From NCBI RefSeq assembly GCF_018613695.1, contig NZ_JAGGPR010000003.1, positions 62,001-126,000 of the forward strand: a DNA stretch of 64,000 nucleotides, in the 5' to 3' direction. The stretch is from Arthrobacter sp. ISL-95 (GTDB taxonomy: Bacteria; Actinomycetota; Actinomycetes; Actinomycetales; Micrococcaceae). Shown piece after piece: positions 50,350-59,553 of this stretch. Positions within the stretch are counted from its first letter, which is position 1; each line of letters opens with the position of its first letter. The position numbers were made by a program, and so were the translations under genes. The notes under the pieces are model-generated. The model was not told the origin of the DNA and did no database searches. It saw nothing but the letters and a program-made list of their open reading frames with translations.

Positions 50350-51574
50350 CCGTGGCGCAGGCTCCTCCCACTTTCACGGGACACCCGAACAGAAAACGCC
50401 GGCGGGCCAGCCTGCTCATCCCCTTGATGGTGACTGCCCTGGCTGCCACGGGGTTAAGTTTTGCTTCCAAGGAAGTGGTGCCGGTAGTCCAAGCCCTATC
50501 CCTTTGCAGGGCCGGAGATGCTTCACCCTCATTCCCAAGGATGGCGTGCTTCTGGGCGTTAACCTGGATTGGGACTCGGAGACGTTGGCCGAGCACCGCG
50601 AGAACCTCGGCCATGATCCTGCGGTGGTGGTGCAGTTCTCGGATATCCCCTATGACGACGAAACGTGGGCGCACACCACCAATGCCGTTACTCAAGTCCG
50701 TCCTACCGGTGGCGTCCTGCTCCTGACACTGGAACCGCATGGCGGCTTGGAGACCATGAGTGATGAAGCGATCGACAAGTTGGCCACCGACTTACGTGCC
50801 ATCAACGATCAGGGGACGCCCGTCGTCGTACGTTTTGCGCATGAGATGAACGGTTCCTGGTATTCCTGGGGCCAGCAGCCGCTGCGTTACGTGGAGGTGT
50901 TCCGCAAGGCGGCCGCTGCGATTCATGCCGGGGCGCCGGGCACGTCCATGATGTGGGCACCGAACTATGGCGGCGGCTACCCGTTTACGGGGGGCCGATT
51001 CGCGGCACGTCCGGCCACTCCGGATTTTGCTGCACTGGACACAGACCATGACGGCACCCTCACCATGGCCGACGATACTTACGCGCCCTACTATCCAGGG
51101 GACGACGCCGTGGATTGGGTGGGAGTTTCGCTTTACCACTGGGGCAACCAGCGGCCTTGGGGGAACAACGACATCTCGGAGGCCGGCAAGTTCCTGGCCA
51201 TGCTGACCGGCTCTTATAGCGGCACGGCCGGCGATGACAGTTCCGTCCCGGATTTCTACCAGGTGTACGGAGTGGACCACAACAAACCGGTGGCCATCCC
51301 GGAGACGGCAGCCATCTTCACCCCGGCCCGCGGCGGTGCATTCGAAGTGGACGTCAAGCAGTCGTGGTGGCGCCAGGTTTTCTCCGCCGAAACCCACCTG
51401 AAGTACCCGCAGTTGAAGATGATCAACTGGTTTGAGTGGAACAAGTACGAGATCGAAATTAACGACGACGACGTCGACTGGCGGAGCGCTGGATCGCCCG
51501 CCATCCGCGACGCGCTGGCCCAGGACCTGCCGGACTGGTTGCGCTACGGCGAGGATTTGGAGGCGTGCCGCTAG
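50340..51574 (+). CDS. GH26-like glycoside hydrolase (beta-mannanase fold), apparent frameshift
   Basis: The catalytic part (about 50500-51574) is a GH26-like barrel: GVNLDWDSETL, LLLTLEPHGG, the catalytic acid in VVVRFAHEMNGSWYSWGQQP, MMWAPNYGGGYPF, and VGVSLYHWG, ending in a Trp/Asp-rich region. A believable N-terminal anchor (PNRKRRRASLLIPLMVTALA, then VVPVVQALS) is in a different frame that switches near 50500-50520 (-1 shift). It converges with lacI (21-base gap), whose operators serve a sugar transporter. The protein may be inactive unless the shift is an assembly error. Confidence 0.7.
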
Positions 51575-51595
51575 GCCGCAGGCGCGGCCACTTCC

Positions 51596-52651
51596 TCAAG
51601 CGCTTGGGAGTCGCCCGCCATCCCCGTCCCCAAATCCCGTGGACTCCCGTTGGACGATCCTGAAGCCGGATTTCACGGTTTTGGGTGCCGCCCTCGCATC
51701 CTTTTCCTGAATCCGGTTCACGAGCAGAGCCACCGCGGTTTCGGCAATCTCGTCCCTGCCGGGATCCACGCTGGTCAGGGACGGCAACGAAAAACGGCCT
51801 TCATCAAGGTTGTCGAACCCAATAACGGCAACGTCGTCAGGAACCCGCAGGCCGTCCTGGGCAAGTGCACGCAGAGCACCCAATGCAAGGGTGTCGTTGA
51901 GGGCGAACACCGCGTCGAACTCAACGTTGCTGGCACGGAGCCGTCGAATTGCGGCCACCCCTGTTTCCCGGCGCCAGGACCCGCCCCTGACCACAAGCCG
52001 CGGATCAATCCCGATGCCGGAGTGTTCCAGTGCCTGGCGGTAACCGCGCTCTCGCAGGTTGGCCGAGCTCGCCTCGTCAGCTGGTTGTTCCGGGGCTCCA
52101 ATGAGCGCGATCTTGGTCCGGCCAATACCCAGCAGGTGCTCCACGGCTGCCCGTGCCGAGGATGTGTTGTGCATGGTCACGTGGTCCGTTGGCCCACCGA
52201 AAATCCGTTCGCCGAGGAGGACCAGGGGATCATCTGTAGTGAGGACATCCACGTCCTGCTGGCCAATGGCGGCGGGACTGAAAAGCAGCCCGTCGATGAA
52301 CCGCATTTGCCCGCCTGAGAGCGTGGCAATCTCCAGTTCACGGTCCCCGTTGGTCTGCTCAATCACCACGCGCAGACCTCTCTTGGCAGCGGCGCGGATC
52401 ACCGAGTCCGCCAGCTCAGCAAAGTACATCTCGCGGAGGGAAGGAACGGCGAGACCGATCACACCTGTCTTGCCTGAACGGAGTCCGCGGGCCGAGAGGT
52501 TGGGCCGGTACCCCATTTCGTCTACGAGGCGCCTGACCCTGAGCCGGGTTTCGGGTCCCACCTTTGGGTTGTCGTTGAGCACGTTCGACACCGTCTTGAT
52601 GGAGACACCTGCCGCCCGGGCGACGTCATGAATCGTCGGATTCACATTCAT
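51596..52651 (-). CDS. LacI-family repressor of the sugar ABC operon
   Basis: A 351-residue LacI regulator. The N-terminal helix-turn-helix (TIHDVARAAGVSIKTVSNVLN) and hinge (YRPNLSARGLRSGKTG) are intact, followed by a periplasmic-binding-like sugar domain. The ATG at 52651 has AAGGA upstream; upstream in-frame codons add five residues. Two palindromes of LacI type lie between it and the divergent transporter operon (52764, 52883). The ligand is probably a sugar or glycoside carried by that transporter. Confidence 0.94.
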   Translation of the reverse strand: MNVNPTIHDVARAAGVSIKTVSNVLNDNPKVGPETRLRVRRLVDEMGYRPNLSARGLRSGKTGVIGLAVPSLREMYFAELADSVIRAAAKRGLRVVIEQTNGDRELEIATLSGGQMRFIDGLLFSPAAIGQQDVDVLTTDDPLVLLGERIFGGPTDHVTMHNTSSARAAVEHLLGIGRTKIALIGAPEQPADEASSANLRERGYRQALEHSGIGIDPRLVVRGGSWRRETGVAAIRRLRASNVEFDAVFALNDTLALGALRALAQDGLRVPDDVAVIGFDNLDEGRFSLPSLTSVDPGRDEIAETAVALLVNRIQEKDARAAPKTVKSGFRIVQRESTGFGDGDGGRLPSA

Positions 52652-52763
52652 CCGCGTCCTTCCCACCCCGCAGCATCTCCGACTGGGGCACTGCCTAGAT
52701 CATAGCCTCGACGCACTTTCCGCCATTTCCTTGACGGTCCATTGTGCTCCGCTTTAGCATGAG

Positions 52764-52777
52764 GTTCAACGTTGTAC
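52764..52777. promoter_or_regulatory. LacI-type operator 1
   Basis: GTTCAACGTTGTAC, one mismatch from the perfect palindrome GTACAACGTTGTAC of the second site. It lies about 113 bases upstream of lacI on the minus strand. The centre is CG, as in many LacI/GalR operators. Confidence 0.72.
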
Positions 52778-52882
52778 CCACCCAGTGATCTCCCTGCGAA
52801 ATCAAGAGTGCTGCCCTCGAGGCAGCCAAGGGTGGCGGAACACTACCCAAAGTCGCCCGCCTTGCCCGTGTTTAGCCCATAG

Positions 52883-52896
52883 GTACAACGTTGTAC
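52883..52896. promoter_or_regulatory. LacI-type operator 2
   Basis: The perfect palindrome GTACAACGTTGTAC, 119 bases from operator 1 and 66 bases before the binding-protein start. The pair could be bridged by one LacI tetramer or two dimers, controlling both lacI and the transporter. Confidence 0.78.
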
Positions 52897-52961
52897 ATTC
52901 CACCGACCATGGCGGCACTGGCGATTCCTGGTCAAAGATCACCGATACGAAGGAGTATGCA

Positions 52962-54275
52962 ATGCCGAAGAAACGTCTTAGGGCCGCGGCAGCAATTGCT
53001 GCCTCAATTGTGGCCCTGGCCGGCTGCGCGGGCGGAGAAAGCACTTCGCCCAATGCCGGGGTTCCCACCGACCAACCCATTACCCTCACAGTCTGGAGTT
53101 GGGACGGCACGGTCAAAGAAGCTGTTCCGGGATTCGAAAAACTCCACCCCAACATCACCGTCAACGTGGTTAATGCGGGCTCATCCACCGACGAGTACAC
53201 AGCCCTGGATAATGCCATTCAGGCTGGATCAGGGGTACCGGACATCGCCATGTTCGAGTACTTCTCCCTCCCCCTTTTCGCCATCCCCGGGAAACTCAGC
53301 GACCTGTCTGAGTTTGGGGCCAAAGACCTGGCGAAGGATTACGTAGAGGCGGCTTGGGGCAATGTGACGATCGATGGGAAGCCCTATGCACTTCCTTCCG
53401 ACTATGGGCCCGCAGCAATGTTCTACAACCAGTCGGTACTTACCCAGGCTGGGGTCGCTGCGCCACCGACAACGTGGGACGAGTTCTATCAGGCCGCCAA
53501 GAAAGTGCGGGCACTGGGCGGTGACCACTACATCACCAATGATTCTGCGGATATCTTCGTGCTAATGTCCCTGATGTGGGAAGGCGGAGGCCGTCCGTTC
53601 AAAGTCAACGGCACGGACGTCACCATTGACTTCAAAGACGCAGGCAGCAGCCGCGCCGTTGCTTTCTGGCAGAAACTTCTCGACGAGGACCTCGTCAACA
53701 CGAAAATCACCAACTGGTCCGATGACTGGAACCGCGGCCTGAACGAAGGAACCCTGGCCACTCAGCTCATCGGCGGCTGGTTCACCTCGACTCTTCCCGA
53801 ACGCGCACCGCAGGCCGCCGGGAACTTCCGTGTGGCGCCGCTCCCCCAGTGGGAGGCCGGCGAAACATCCGGTGCGGAAAACGGTGGCAGCGCCATGGCG
53901 ATTCCCGCAGCAGCGCAAAACAAGGCAGCAGCGTACGCCTTCCTCGAATACTTCACACATGGCGACGGCCTCCAGTCGCGGATTGATGCAGGGGCATTCG
54001 TCCCGAACCTGTCAAACCTCAATAACGAGAAATTCCTAAGCGCCACGAACCCCTTCTTCGGTGACCAGAAGTACAACCAAGTCCTGGCGGATGCGTCGAA
54101 GAACGTGGCAACAGGCTGGCAGTACCCACCGTTTTTCGGCTGGGCACGCACAAGTTATGAGGACGTATCCGCTCCCCTGTATGACAGCCGGCAAGGGACG
54201 CTGGCAGACGTACTGGAGACCTGGAAGCAGCGCAGCATCGAGTACGGCAACGAACAAGGATTCTCGGTCCGTTAG
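52962..54275 (+). CDS. Sugar ABC transporter solute-binding lipoprotein, family 1
   Basis: A 437-residue binding protein. The signal peptide ends in a lipobox VALAGC, and the fold is of the MalE/UgpB class (TVWSWDGTVKEAVPGFEKLHP, YALPSDYGPAAMFYNQSVL). AAGGAG precedes the ATG at 52962. It belongs to the operon with two permeases and is preceded by the two LacI operators. No ATPase gene is in the operon, so a shared ATPase (MsiK-type) probably serves it. Sugar not known. Confidence 0.95.
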   Translation: MPKKRLRAAAAIAASIVALAGCAGGESTSPNAGVPTDQPITLTVWSWDGTVKEAVPGFEKLHPNITVNVVNAGSSTDEYTALDNAIQAGSGVPDIAMFEYFSLPLFAIPGKLSDLSEFGAKDLAKDYVEAAWGNVTIDGKPYALPSDYGPAAMFYNQSVLTQAGVAAPPTTWDEFYQAAKKVRALGGDHYITNDSADIFVLMSLMWEGGGRPFKVNGTDVTIDFKDAGSSRAVAFWQKLLDEDLVNTKITNWSDDWNRGLNEGTLATQLIGGWFTSTLPERAPQAAGNFRVAPLPQWEAGETSGAENGGSAMAIPAAAQNKAAAYAFLEYFTHGDGLQSRIDAGAFVPNLSNLNNEKFLSATNPFFGDQKYNQVLADASKNVATGWQYPPFFGWARTSYEDVSAPLYDSRQGTLADVLETWKQRSIEYGNEQGFSVR

Positions 54276-54358
54276 GGGTCTGCGGTGCCGCGCGCCGATG
54301 ACCGCGCGGCACCGGACCCATCCCCGTTACACCAGATGAAACATGAAAGCAGGGCCCC

Positions 54359-55300
54359 ATGAGCCGACAGCTGCTCACCCAACGAACATCGGTTTCAGAC
54401 GTTGTAGCCGATCACCAAACCTTCCGAAAGCCAAAGCGCCGAAACGTCGGCCTGGCGTTCATTGCACCCTTTAGCGTGTTGTTCCTCTTCGTCTTCATTG
54501 TTCCGATTGGCTACTCGGCCTACATCAGCATGTTCCAGAACAAATTGATCGGCGGAAAAGTCTTCATTTGGTTCGACAACTACATCAAGCTTTTCCAAGA
54601 CAGCCAGTTCTACGATGGCGTGATCCGGGTGGTGCTCTTCACTGCCATCCAGGTCCCCATCATGCTGTTCAGCGCCATTGCCCTGGCACTGGCCATCGAC
54701 TCCCTGCGGCTTCACGGTTCAAGGTTTTTCCGCATCATAGTGTTCCTTCCCTACGCCATTCCCGCGATCGTCTCCACTTTGATGTGGGGATTCATGCTTG
54801 GCATCCGTTACGGACTCATCGGAAGCCTTAACAAGGCAGCCGGAACCTCATTCAATCCATTCGCACCGGAAACCACCATGATCTCCATCGGCGTGATGGT
54901 CACCTGGGGTTTCACGGGCTACAACATGCTGATCTTCTACGCAGCCCTCCGCGCCGTACCCCGTGAACTCTATGAGGCGGCAGCAATAGACGGAGCCACA
55001 GAGTTCCAGATAGTCCGGCATATCAAGCTCCCGGCATTGCGCAGCTCACTCATCGTCACGATTATTTTCTCGATCATCGGAACTTTCCAGCTCTTCAATG
55101 AACCCAACATTCTCACCACGTTGGTATCCAACAGCGGAATAACGTCCTACTACACACCGAACATGTACGCCTACAGCCTTGCTTTCACTGGTTCCCAACA
55201 GGGATATGCAGCGGCACTTGCCTTAGTCATGGCCGTCTTCACCATTGCCATTGCCTATGCAGTTCAGATCAAGGGAATGAAGAATGCCTTCAACAAGTAG
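54359..55300 (+). CDS. Sugar ABC transporter permease, MalF/UgpA-like
   Basis: A 313-residue permease with six membrane segments. The first follows KRRNVGLAFIAPFSVLFLFV, and the EAA loop is at ALRAVPRELYEAAAIDGATEF. It pairs with the MalG-like permease, which it overlaps by 17 bases. It starts 83 bases after the binding-protein stop. Confidence 0.95.
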   Translation: MSRQLLTQRTSVSDVVADHQTFRKPKRRNVGLAFIAPFSVLFLFVFIVPIGYSAYISMFQNKLIGGKVFIWFDNYIKLFQDSQFYDGVIRVVLFTAIQVPIMLFSAIALALAIDSLRLHGSRFFRIIVFLPYAIPAIVSTLMWGFMLGIRYGLIGSLNKAAGTSFNPFAPETTMISIGVMVTWGFTGYNMLIFYAALRAVPRELYEAAAIDGATEFQIVRHIKLPALRSSLIVTIIFSIIGTFQLFNEPNILTTLVSNSGITSYYTPNMYAYSLAFTGSQQGYAAALALVMAVFTIAIAYAVQIKGMKNAFNK

Positions 55301-56228
55301 CCCCACCATGTCCGCACCCAGCACGGGCAAACCGGCCCCGAGGCTTCCCCTGGAACGCCCGCGCAAGCTGTACACCTTGGCGAACCCCAGGAAGAGCCTG
55401 TCGCTAACAATCGTGACCGGGTTGTTCGCGCTCTACTGCATTGTTCCCATGCTCTGGCTGGTCATCAACGCCACAAAATCCCAGCAGGACTTTGTTTCTT
55501 CCTTCGGGCTCGGTTTCGGTGGCCACTTCGCATTGTGGGACAACGTGGCCCAAGTCTTCACATTCCAGGACGGAATCTTTTCGCGCTGGCTCCTAAACAC
55601 GGTTCTGTACGTAGTGATCGGCGCCGTGGTGTCCACGTTCCTGGCGGCACTGGGAGGCTACGCACTTGCCAAACATGACTTCGTTGGCCGGCGTGCGTTT
55701 CTCTTGATCGTGCTGGGTTCCATCTCAGTTCCCGGCATCGCACTGGCCATTCCGCAATTCCTGCTCTTTGCCCAGCTGGGAATAACCAACACCCCGTGGG
55801 CCGTGCTCATTCCATCCTTCATCAATCCGTTCGGCCTTTACCTCATGTGGGTCTTTTCCGATCAGGCCGTGCCTACCGGCTTGATCGAGGCGGCCCGGAT
55901 CGATGGCGCAGGAGAACTGCGCATCTTCCTGCGCATCGCATTCCCCCTGCTTGCCCCGGCCACGGTGACGGTGTTGTTGTTTTCCTTTGTGTCCATCTGG
56001 AACAACTACTTCCTGCCCCTCATCATGCTGAAAGACCCGGCATGGTATCCACTCACCATCGGCATCAATCAGTGGAATAAACTCGGGTCCACCGCAGGAA
56101 ACGGCGAGTTGATTCAAAACCTCGTCATTACCGGTTCCCTACTCATGATCATCCCGTTGATCGTCGCTTTCCTTAGTCTTCAGCGCTACTGGCAGTCCGG
56201 TCTCTCGATGGGTGCCATCAAGGACTAA
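55284..56228 (+). CDS. Sugar ABC transporter permease, MalG/UgpE-like
   Basis: A 314-residue permease with six membrane segments and EAA loop AVPTGLIEAARIDGAGELRIFL. AAGGGA lies nine bases before the ATG at 55284; an ATG at 55308 is an alternative. Its 17-base overlap with the MalF-like gene indicates translational coupling. Last gene of the operon; the convergent YczE gene ends three bases after. Confidence 0.94.
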   Translation: MPSTSSPTMSAPSTGKPAPRLPLERPRKLYTLANPRKSLSLTIVTGLFALYCIVPMLWLVINATKSQQDFVSSFGLGFGGHFALWDNVAQVFTFQDGIFSRWLLNTVLYVVIGAVVSTFLAALGGYALAKHDFVGRRAFLLIVLGSISVPGIALAIPQFLLFAQLGITNTPWAVLIPSFINPFGLYLMWVFSDQAVPTGLIEAARIDGAGELRIFLRIAFPLLAPATVTVLLFSFVSIWNNYFLPLIMLKDPAWYPLTIGINQWNKLGSTAGNGELIQNLVITGSLLMIIPLIVAFLSLQRYWQSGLSMGAIKD

Positions 56229-56231
56229 ACG

Positions 56232-56873
56232 TCAGGCAGCGGGAGCGGCCTCCACGGCGTCCGTGGGGGCCGTCGCTTTCGCACGTTCCGGAACCATGAA
56301 CTTGGGAAGCAGTACCTGCACGATTGGGCCGATGGCCAGGGCGTAGACCACCGTACCAACACCGACGGAACCGCCCAGCAAGAAGCCCACGGCGAGGACA
56401 ACTACTTCGATGCCGGTGCGGACCAGCCGCACGGACCACCCGGTTCGGCGGACCAGTCCAGTCATCAGCCCATCACGGGCACCGGGGCCAAGGCGGGCAC
56501 CGATGTAGCAGGCGGAGGCGATGCCGTTGAGGATCACAGCACCGGCGAGCATGGCGATCTGTCCGCCCAAATGTGTGAACTCCGGGATGAGCCATAGCCC
56601 CAGATCGGCGAAGAGTCCCACGAGGACCGCGTTGGCAATGGTTCCGATCCCTGGCATCTGCCGGAGCGGGATCCACAGGAGAAGGACCAGGAAGCTGACT
56701 GCGATGACCACAACACCAATGCTGAACCCGGTCTTTTCGGAGACGCCTTGGTGGAACACATCCCAGGGGTCCAAGCCAAGCCCGGCGCGGATGAACATGG
56801 CCAAGGACATGCCATACATCGCAAGGCCGATCAGGAGTTGAGTGATTCTTCGGGTCATCATGAAATACATCAT
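56232..56873 (-). CDS. YczE/YitT-type membrane protein
   Basis: About 213 residues with five to six membrane segments (starting RRITQLLIGLAMYGMSLAMF, then GLDPWDVFHQGVS). This is the YczE family, whose members are often divergent from MocR-type regulators (YczR subgroup), as here. Transport role unknown. The start is uncertain (ATG 56873, 56870 or 56861). Confidence 0.85.
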   Translation of the reverse strand: MMYFMMTRRITQLLIGLAMYGMSLAMFIRAGLGLDPWDVFHQGVSEKTGFSIGVVVIAVSFLVLLLWIPLRQMPGIGTIANAVLVGLFADLGLWLIPEFTHLGGQIAMLAGAVILNGIASACYIGARLGPGARDGLMTGLVRRTGWSVRLVRTGIEVVVLAVGFLLGGSVGVGTVVYALAIGPIVQVLLPKFMVPERAKATAPTDAVEAAPAA

Positions 56874-56890
56874 CCAAGAGAACTGGCCTT

Positions 56891-56915
56891 GTATTCCATA
56901 GCCAGTTTGGAATAC
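56891..56915. promoter_or_regulatory. Candidate MocR/YczR operator
   Basis: A perfect 8-bp inverted repeat GTATTCCA-N9-TGGAATAC in the 49-base gap between the divergent yczE and mocR genes. It ends seven bases before the mocR ATG, so binding would block mocR transcription and could act on yczE. Confidence 0.68.
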
Positions 56916-56922
56916 TGGTCTT

Positions 56923-58386
56923 ATGTCCGGATCACTGAACCCCACAGCACTCGTCCGCCTCCTGGGCTCTTGGAATTCCGGCACCCTGCCCGCCTACCGC
57001 GAGCTGGCCGACGTCGTGCGTTTGCTGGTGATGGACGGCCGCATCCCGCTGGACGTCGCCCTTCCCAGCGAGCGGGCGCTCTCCCAGACTCTCGGCCTCA
57101 GCCGCACCACCGTCACTGCCGCGTATGCGAGCCTGCGCGAACAGGGCTTCCTCACCGCCGGACAGGGCAGTCGCGGGCGGACGTGCATCCCCCACCGCAC
57201 CGCGCCAGCGAGCGCGCCCGGACTCGCGGTTCCCGAGGGCCTTCTGGACCTGGCTTATGCGTCGCTCCCGGCGGCCGGCGAGGTAGTGCACCGGGCTTTC
57301 GCTGACGCACTGACCGAGTTGCCTGCGCTCCTGCCCGGGTTCGGGTATGACGCCGTGGGCGTTCCCGCCCTCCGAGAAGCCATCGCAGAAAAGTACGCGT
57401 CGGAGGGGGTGCCAACTACCCCTGGCCAGATCCTTGTTACCTCCGGCGCGCAGCACGCCCTCAACATCGTGCTGCGGACACTGGCCGGAAAGCAGGACCG
57501 GGTCCTGGTGGAACACCCCACGTACCCCAACGCCCTGGACGCCATCCGCGCCGCTGGTTGCAAGCCGCTTCCGGTCGCGTTACCTGTACTACGGTCGAGT
57601 ACTTCGCCCGCCTGGGATATCGATGCCATGGTGGCCACCATGAACCAGCAGCGCCCTGCCGTGGCCTACTTGGTGCCGGACTTCCACAACCCCACGGGGC
57701 GCATCATGTCGGACCTGCAGCGCCGGCGCCTTACACGGGCGGCCGCCGCTTCCGGGACCGTGTTGGTAGTGGATGAAACGCTGCGCGGGTTGAATCTCGA
57801 CGGCGTCCGCACCGCGCCGATGTCATCCTTCAGTCCCGCGGTGGTTTCCATCGGTTCGCTCAGCAAGTCGCACTGGGCGGGGTTGAGGACCGGGTGGATC
57901 CGGGCGGACGAGGCCTTGATTGCCCGTTTTGTCTCCACGAGGACCGTTATGGATCTTGGCGGGCCGGTAGTGGAACAACTGGCCGCGGCGCGTTTGGTTC
58001 GGTCGTTCGCCGAACCGCTTGATGCCAGGCTCGAGGAGCTTCGGCACAACCGGGAATCGCTGCTGGGGTTGCTTGCCGAGCACTTACCGGAGTGGGAGGT
58101 GGAACGGCCACGCGGCGGCCTCACAGTATGGTGCCGACTTCCCACGCCATGCAGCACTGCCCTGACTGTGCTCGCCCCCGACTTTGGCGTTCGCTTGGCG
58201 GCCGGACCCCGTTTTGGGGTGGGTGGCGCGTTCGAGCATTACGTGCGCGTTCCGTTCACCCTGCCCGCCGCACAGTTGGAGTTCGCAGTCGGTGCGCTTC
58301 GCGCCGCTCAGGACAAGCTCGACGCTTCACCCCACCTCCGCAGAACCCTGAAGGCAGAGCAGCCCGCTGCCGTCGCGGTCGCCTAG
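56923..58386 (+). CDS. MocR/YczR-family regulator (GntR HTH fused to aminotransferase domain)
   Basis: A 487-residue chimera. The N-terminal GntR winged helix (PLDVALPSERALSQTLGLSRTTV) is fused to a fold-type I aminotransferase-like domain; the PLP lysine is in SIGSLSKSHWAGLRTGW. MocR regulators use bound PLP as effector. Its divergent YczE partner and the palindrome between them fit a YczR-type local regulator. It overlaps the convergent DUF4188 gene by four bases at the stop. Confidence 0.94.
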   Translation: MSGSLNPTALVRLLGSWNSGTLPAYRELADVVRLLVMDGRIPLDVALPSERALSQTLGLSRTTVTAAYASLREQGFLTAGQGSRGRTCIPHRTAPASAPGLAVPEGLLDLAYASLPAAGEVVHRAFADALTELPALLPGFGYDAVGVPALREAIAEKYASEGVPTTPGQILVTSGAQHALNIVLRTLAGKQDRVLVEHPTYPNALDAIRAAGCKPLPVALPVLRSSTSPAWDIDAMVATMNQQRPAVAYLVPDFHNPTGRIMSDLQRRRLTRAAAASGTVLVVDETLRGLNLDGVRTAPMSSFSPAVVSIGSLSKSHWAGLRTGWIRADEALIARFVSTRTVMDLGGPVVEQLAAARLVRSFAEPLDARLEELRHNRESLLGLLAEHLPEWEVERPRGGLTVWCRLPTPCSTALTVLAPDFGVRLAAGPRFGVGGAFEHYVRVPFTLPAAQLEFAVGALRAAQDKLDASPHLRRTLKAEQPAAVAVA

Positions 58387-58877
58387 GCTGCTGAAGGCCG
58401 CGTCCCGCCCATGCGCTGCTTGGCCGTATTGCTCCCGGGCCCCACCGGAACATGGGTGGTGGCCTTGGCCAACCCGAAGAGCGGCATGCCGTTGTACACC
58501 ACTTCAATACCCGACGCCGGCACTTGGTACGTCTCGTGCCACACACCAATATCGCCGCTGCCCGCGATCTCCTTCATGAACTTCCGCCAGGGCCCCAGAT
58601 GCGGCGAATCCTTGTCCGCGGCGAAGCGCCTCAAATGCTCCGGGCTTTCCCAATAGCTGAGCAGGATAGTGGTCCGCCCGAACCACTGCTCGCTGCCGAG
58701 GAGACCGGCGTCCGGGTTCTTGGCGAGGTGCTGCATCATGGTGGGCATTGCCGCCGCAACCTTGGCCACTCGAGCCAGTTTCCACCACCTGTTGGCCCGC
58801 ATCCCAACGAGGAAGACTGTCACCGTGTCACGCCCGGTATCCGCAGTGAAGCGGCCGGGGAAAATGCCCTGTGCCAT
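58383..58877 (-). CDS. DUF4188 protein (monooxygenase-like ferredoxin-fold)
   Basis: A 164-residue protein of DUF4188: FTADTGRDTVTVFLVGMRANRWW, then MMQHLAKNPDAGLLGSEQWFG, and a WESPEHLRRFAADKDSPH segment, which resembles antibiotic-biosynthesis-monooxygenase folds. AAGGATG lies before the ATG at 58877. Divergent from a tetR gene with two tandem repeats between them, so probably regulated by it. Reaction unknown. Confidence 0.88.
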   Translation of the reverse strand: MAQGIFPGRFTADTGRDTVTVFLVGMRANRWWKLARVAKVAAAMPTMMQHLAKNPDAGLLGSEQWFGRTTILLSYWESPEHLRRFAADKDSPHLGPWRKFMKEIAGSGDIGVWHETYQVPASGIEVVYNGMPLFGLAKATTHVPVGPGSNTAKQRMGGTRPSAA

Positions 58878-58931
58878 AAGCATCCTTCAGTTGGGAAACC
58901 GACAAGTACCGGAATCCGGGTTTGGTAACGC

Positions 58932-58956
58932 TGTTATGAAACAATGTTATGAAACA
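58932..58956. promoter_or_regulatory. Tandem TetR operator candidate
   Basis: Two identical 12-base units TGTTATGAAACA separated by one base (58932-58943 and 58945-58956). Each unit is itself a weak palindrome (TGTT...AACA). They lie between the divergent DUF4188 and tetR genes. Confidence 0.7.
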
Positions 58957-58965
58957 CTTGAGGGT

Positions 58966-59553
58966 ATGGCAAGACCCGTAATTCATGATCAGCACGTCCA
59001 GGACCGTCTACTGGCGGTGACCGCCGAGCTAGTGGACCGCGAAGGGCCGGCCCGAGTCACCCTCCGCGATGTAGCCGCTGCCGCCGAAACGTCCACCACG
59101 GCGATCTACTCGCTCTTCGGCGGGAAAGCGCAACTGTTGACGGCCGCCGTCGACGACGGTTTTCGCTCCTTTGGCGAGTCCCAACGCGAGGCAGCCAAGG
59201 GCGGGCTGCTGGCATTGGGCCGGGCCTACCGGGTCTGGGCGCTGGAACACCCGGCCCTGTACCGTCTGATGTTCGGCGGGGCGCTGGCCACCTACGTTGG
59301 TTGCAGTCCGACGCCGGAAGTCGCCTCCGACTCGATGCTTCCCTTGGTGGAGGCGGTAGTCGCCGCACAGTCGGCCGGCGCACTGCGCAAGGACAACCCT
59401 GCACTGGTAGCCATGGCCATCTGGGGCCAAGTCCATGGGCTCGTCAGCTTGGAGCTGGCTCAGATGAACGATCCCGCCACCGACTGGGCCTCCATTTACG
59501 AGGCCGCCCTGGAATCCGTAGCTCGGGCCTGGGCGGCCTCACCGGAGTTTTAG
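58966..59553 (+). CDS. TetR-family regulator, divergent from DUF4188
   Basis: A 195-residue TetR protein with helix-turn-helix LRDVAAAAETSTTAIYSLFGGKAQL and a TetR_C_33-like C-terminal half. The ATG at 58966 has GAGGG directly upstream; in-frame ATGs at 58936 and earlier would start inside the tandem operator. It converges with the SRPBCC gene, overlapping by four bases. Ligand unknown. Confidence 0.92.
   Translation: MARPVIHDQHVQDRLLAVTAELVDREGPARVTLRDVAAAAETSTTAIYSLFGGKAQLLTAAVDDGFRSFGESQREAAKGGLLALGRAYRVWALEHPALYRLMFGGALATYVGCSPTPEVASDSMLPLVEAVVAAQSAGALRKDNPALVAMAIWGQVHGLVSLELAQMNDPATDWASIYEAALESVARAWAASPEF

Noticed and set aside
50500..50520. Programmed -1 frameshift in the GH26-like gene
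   Set aside because: I could find no canonical X-XXY-YYZ heptamer in the correct frame at the junction; mutation or assembly error is simpler.
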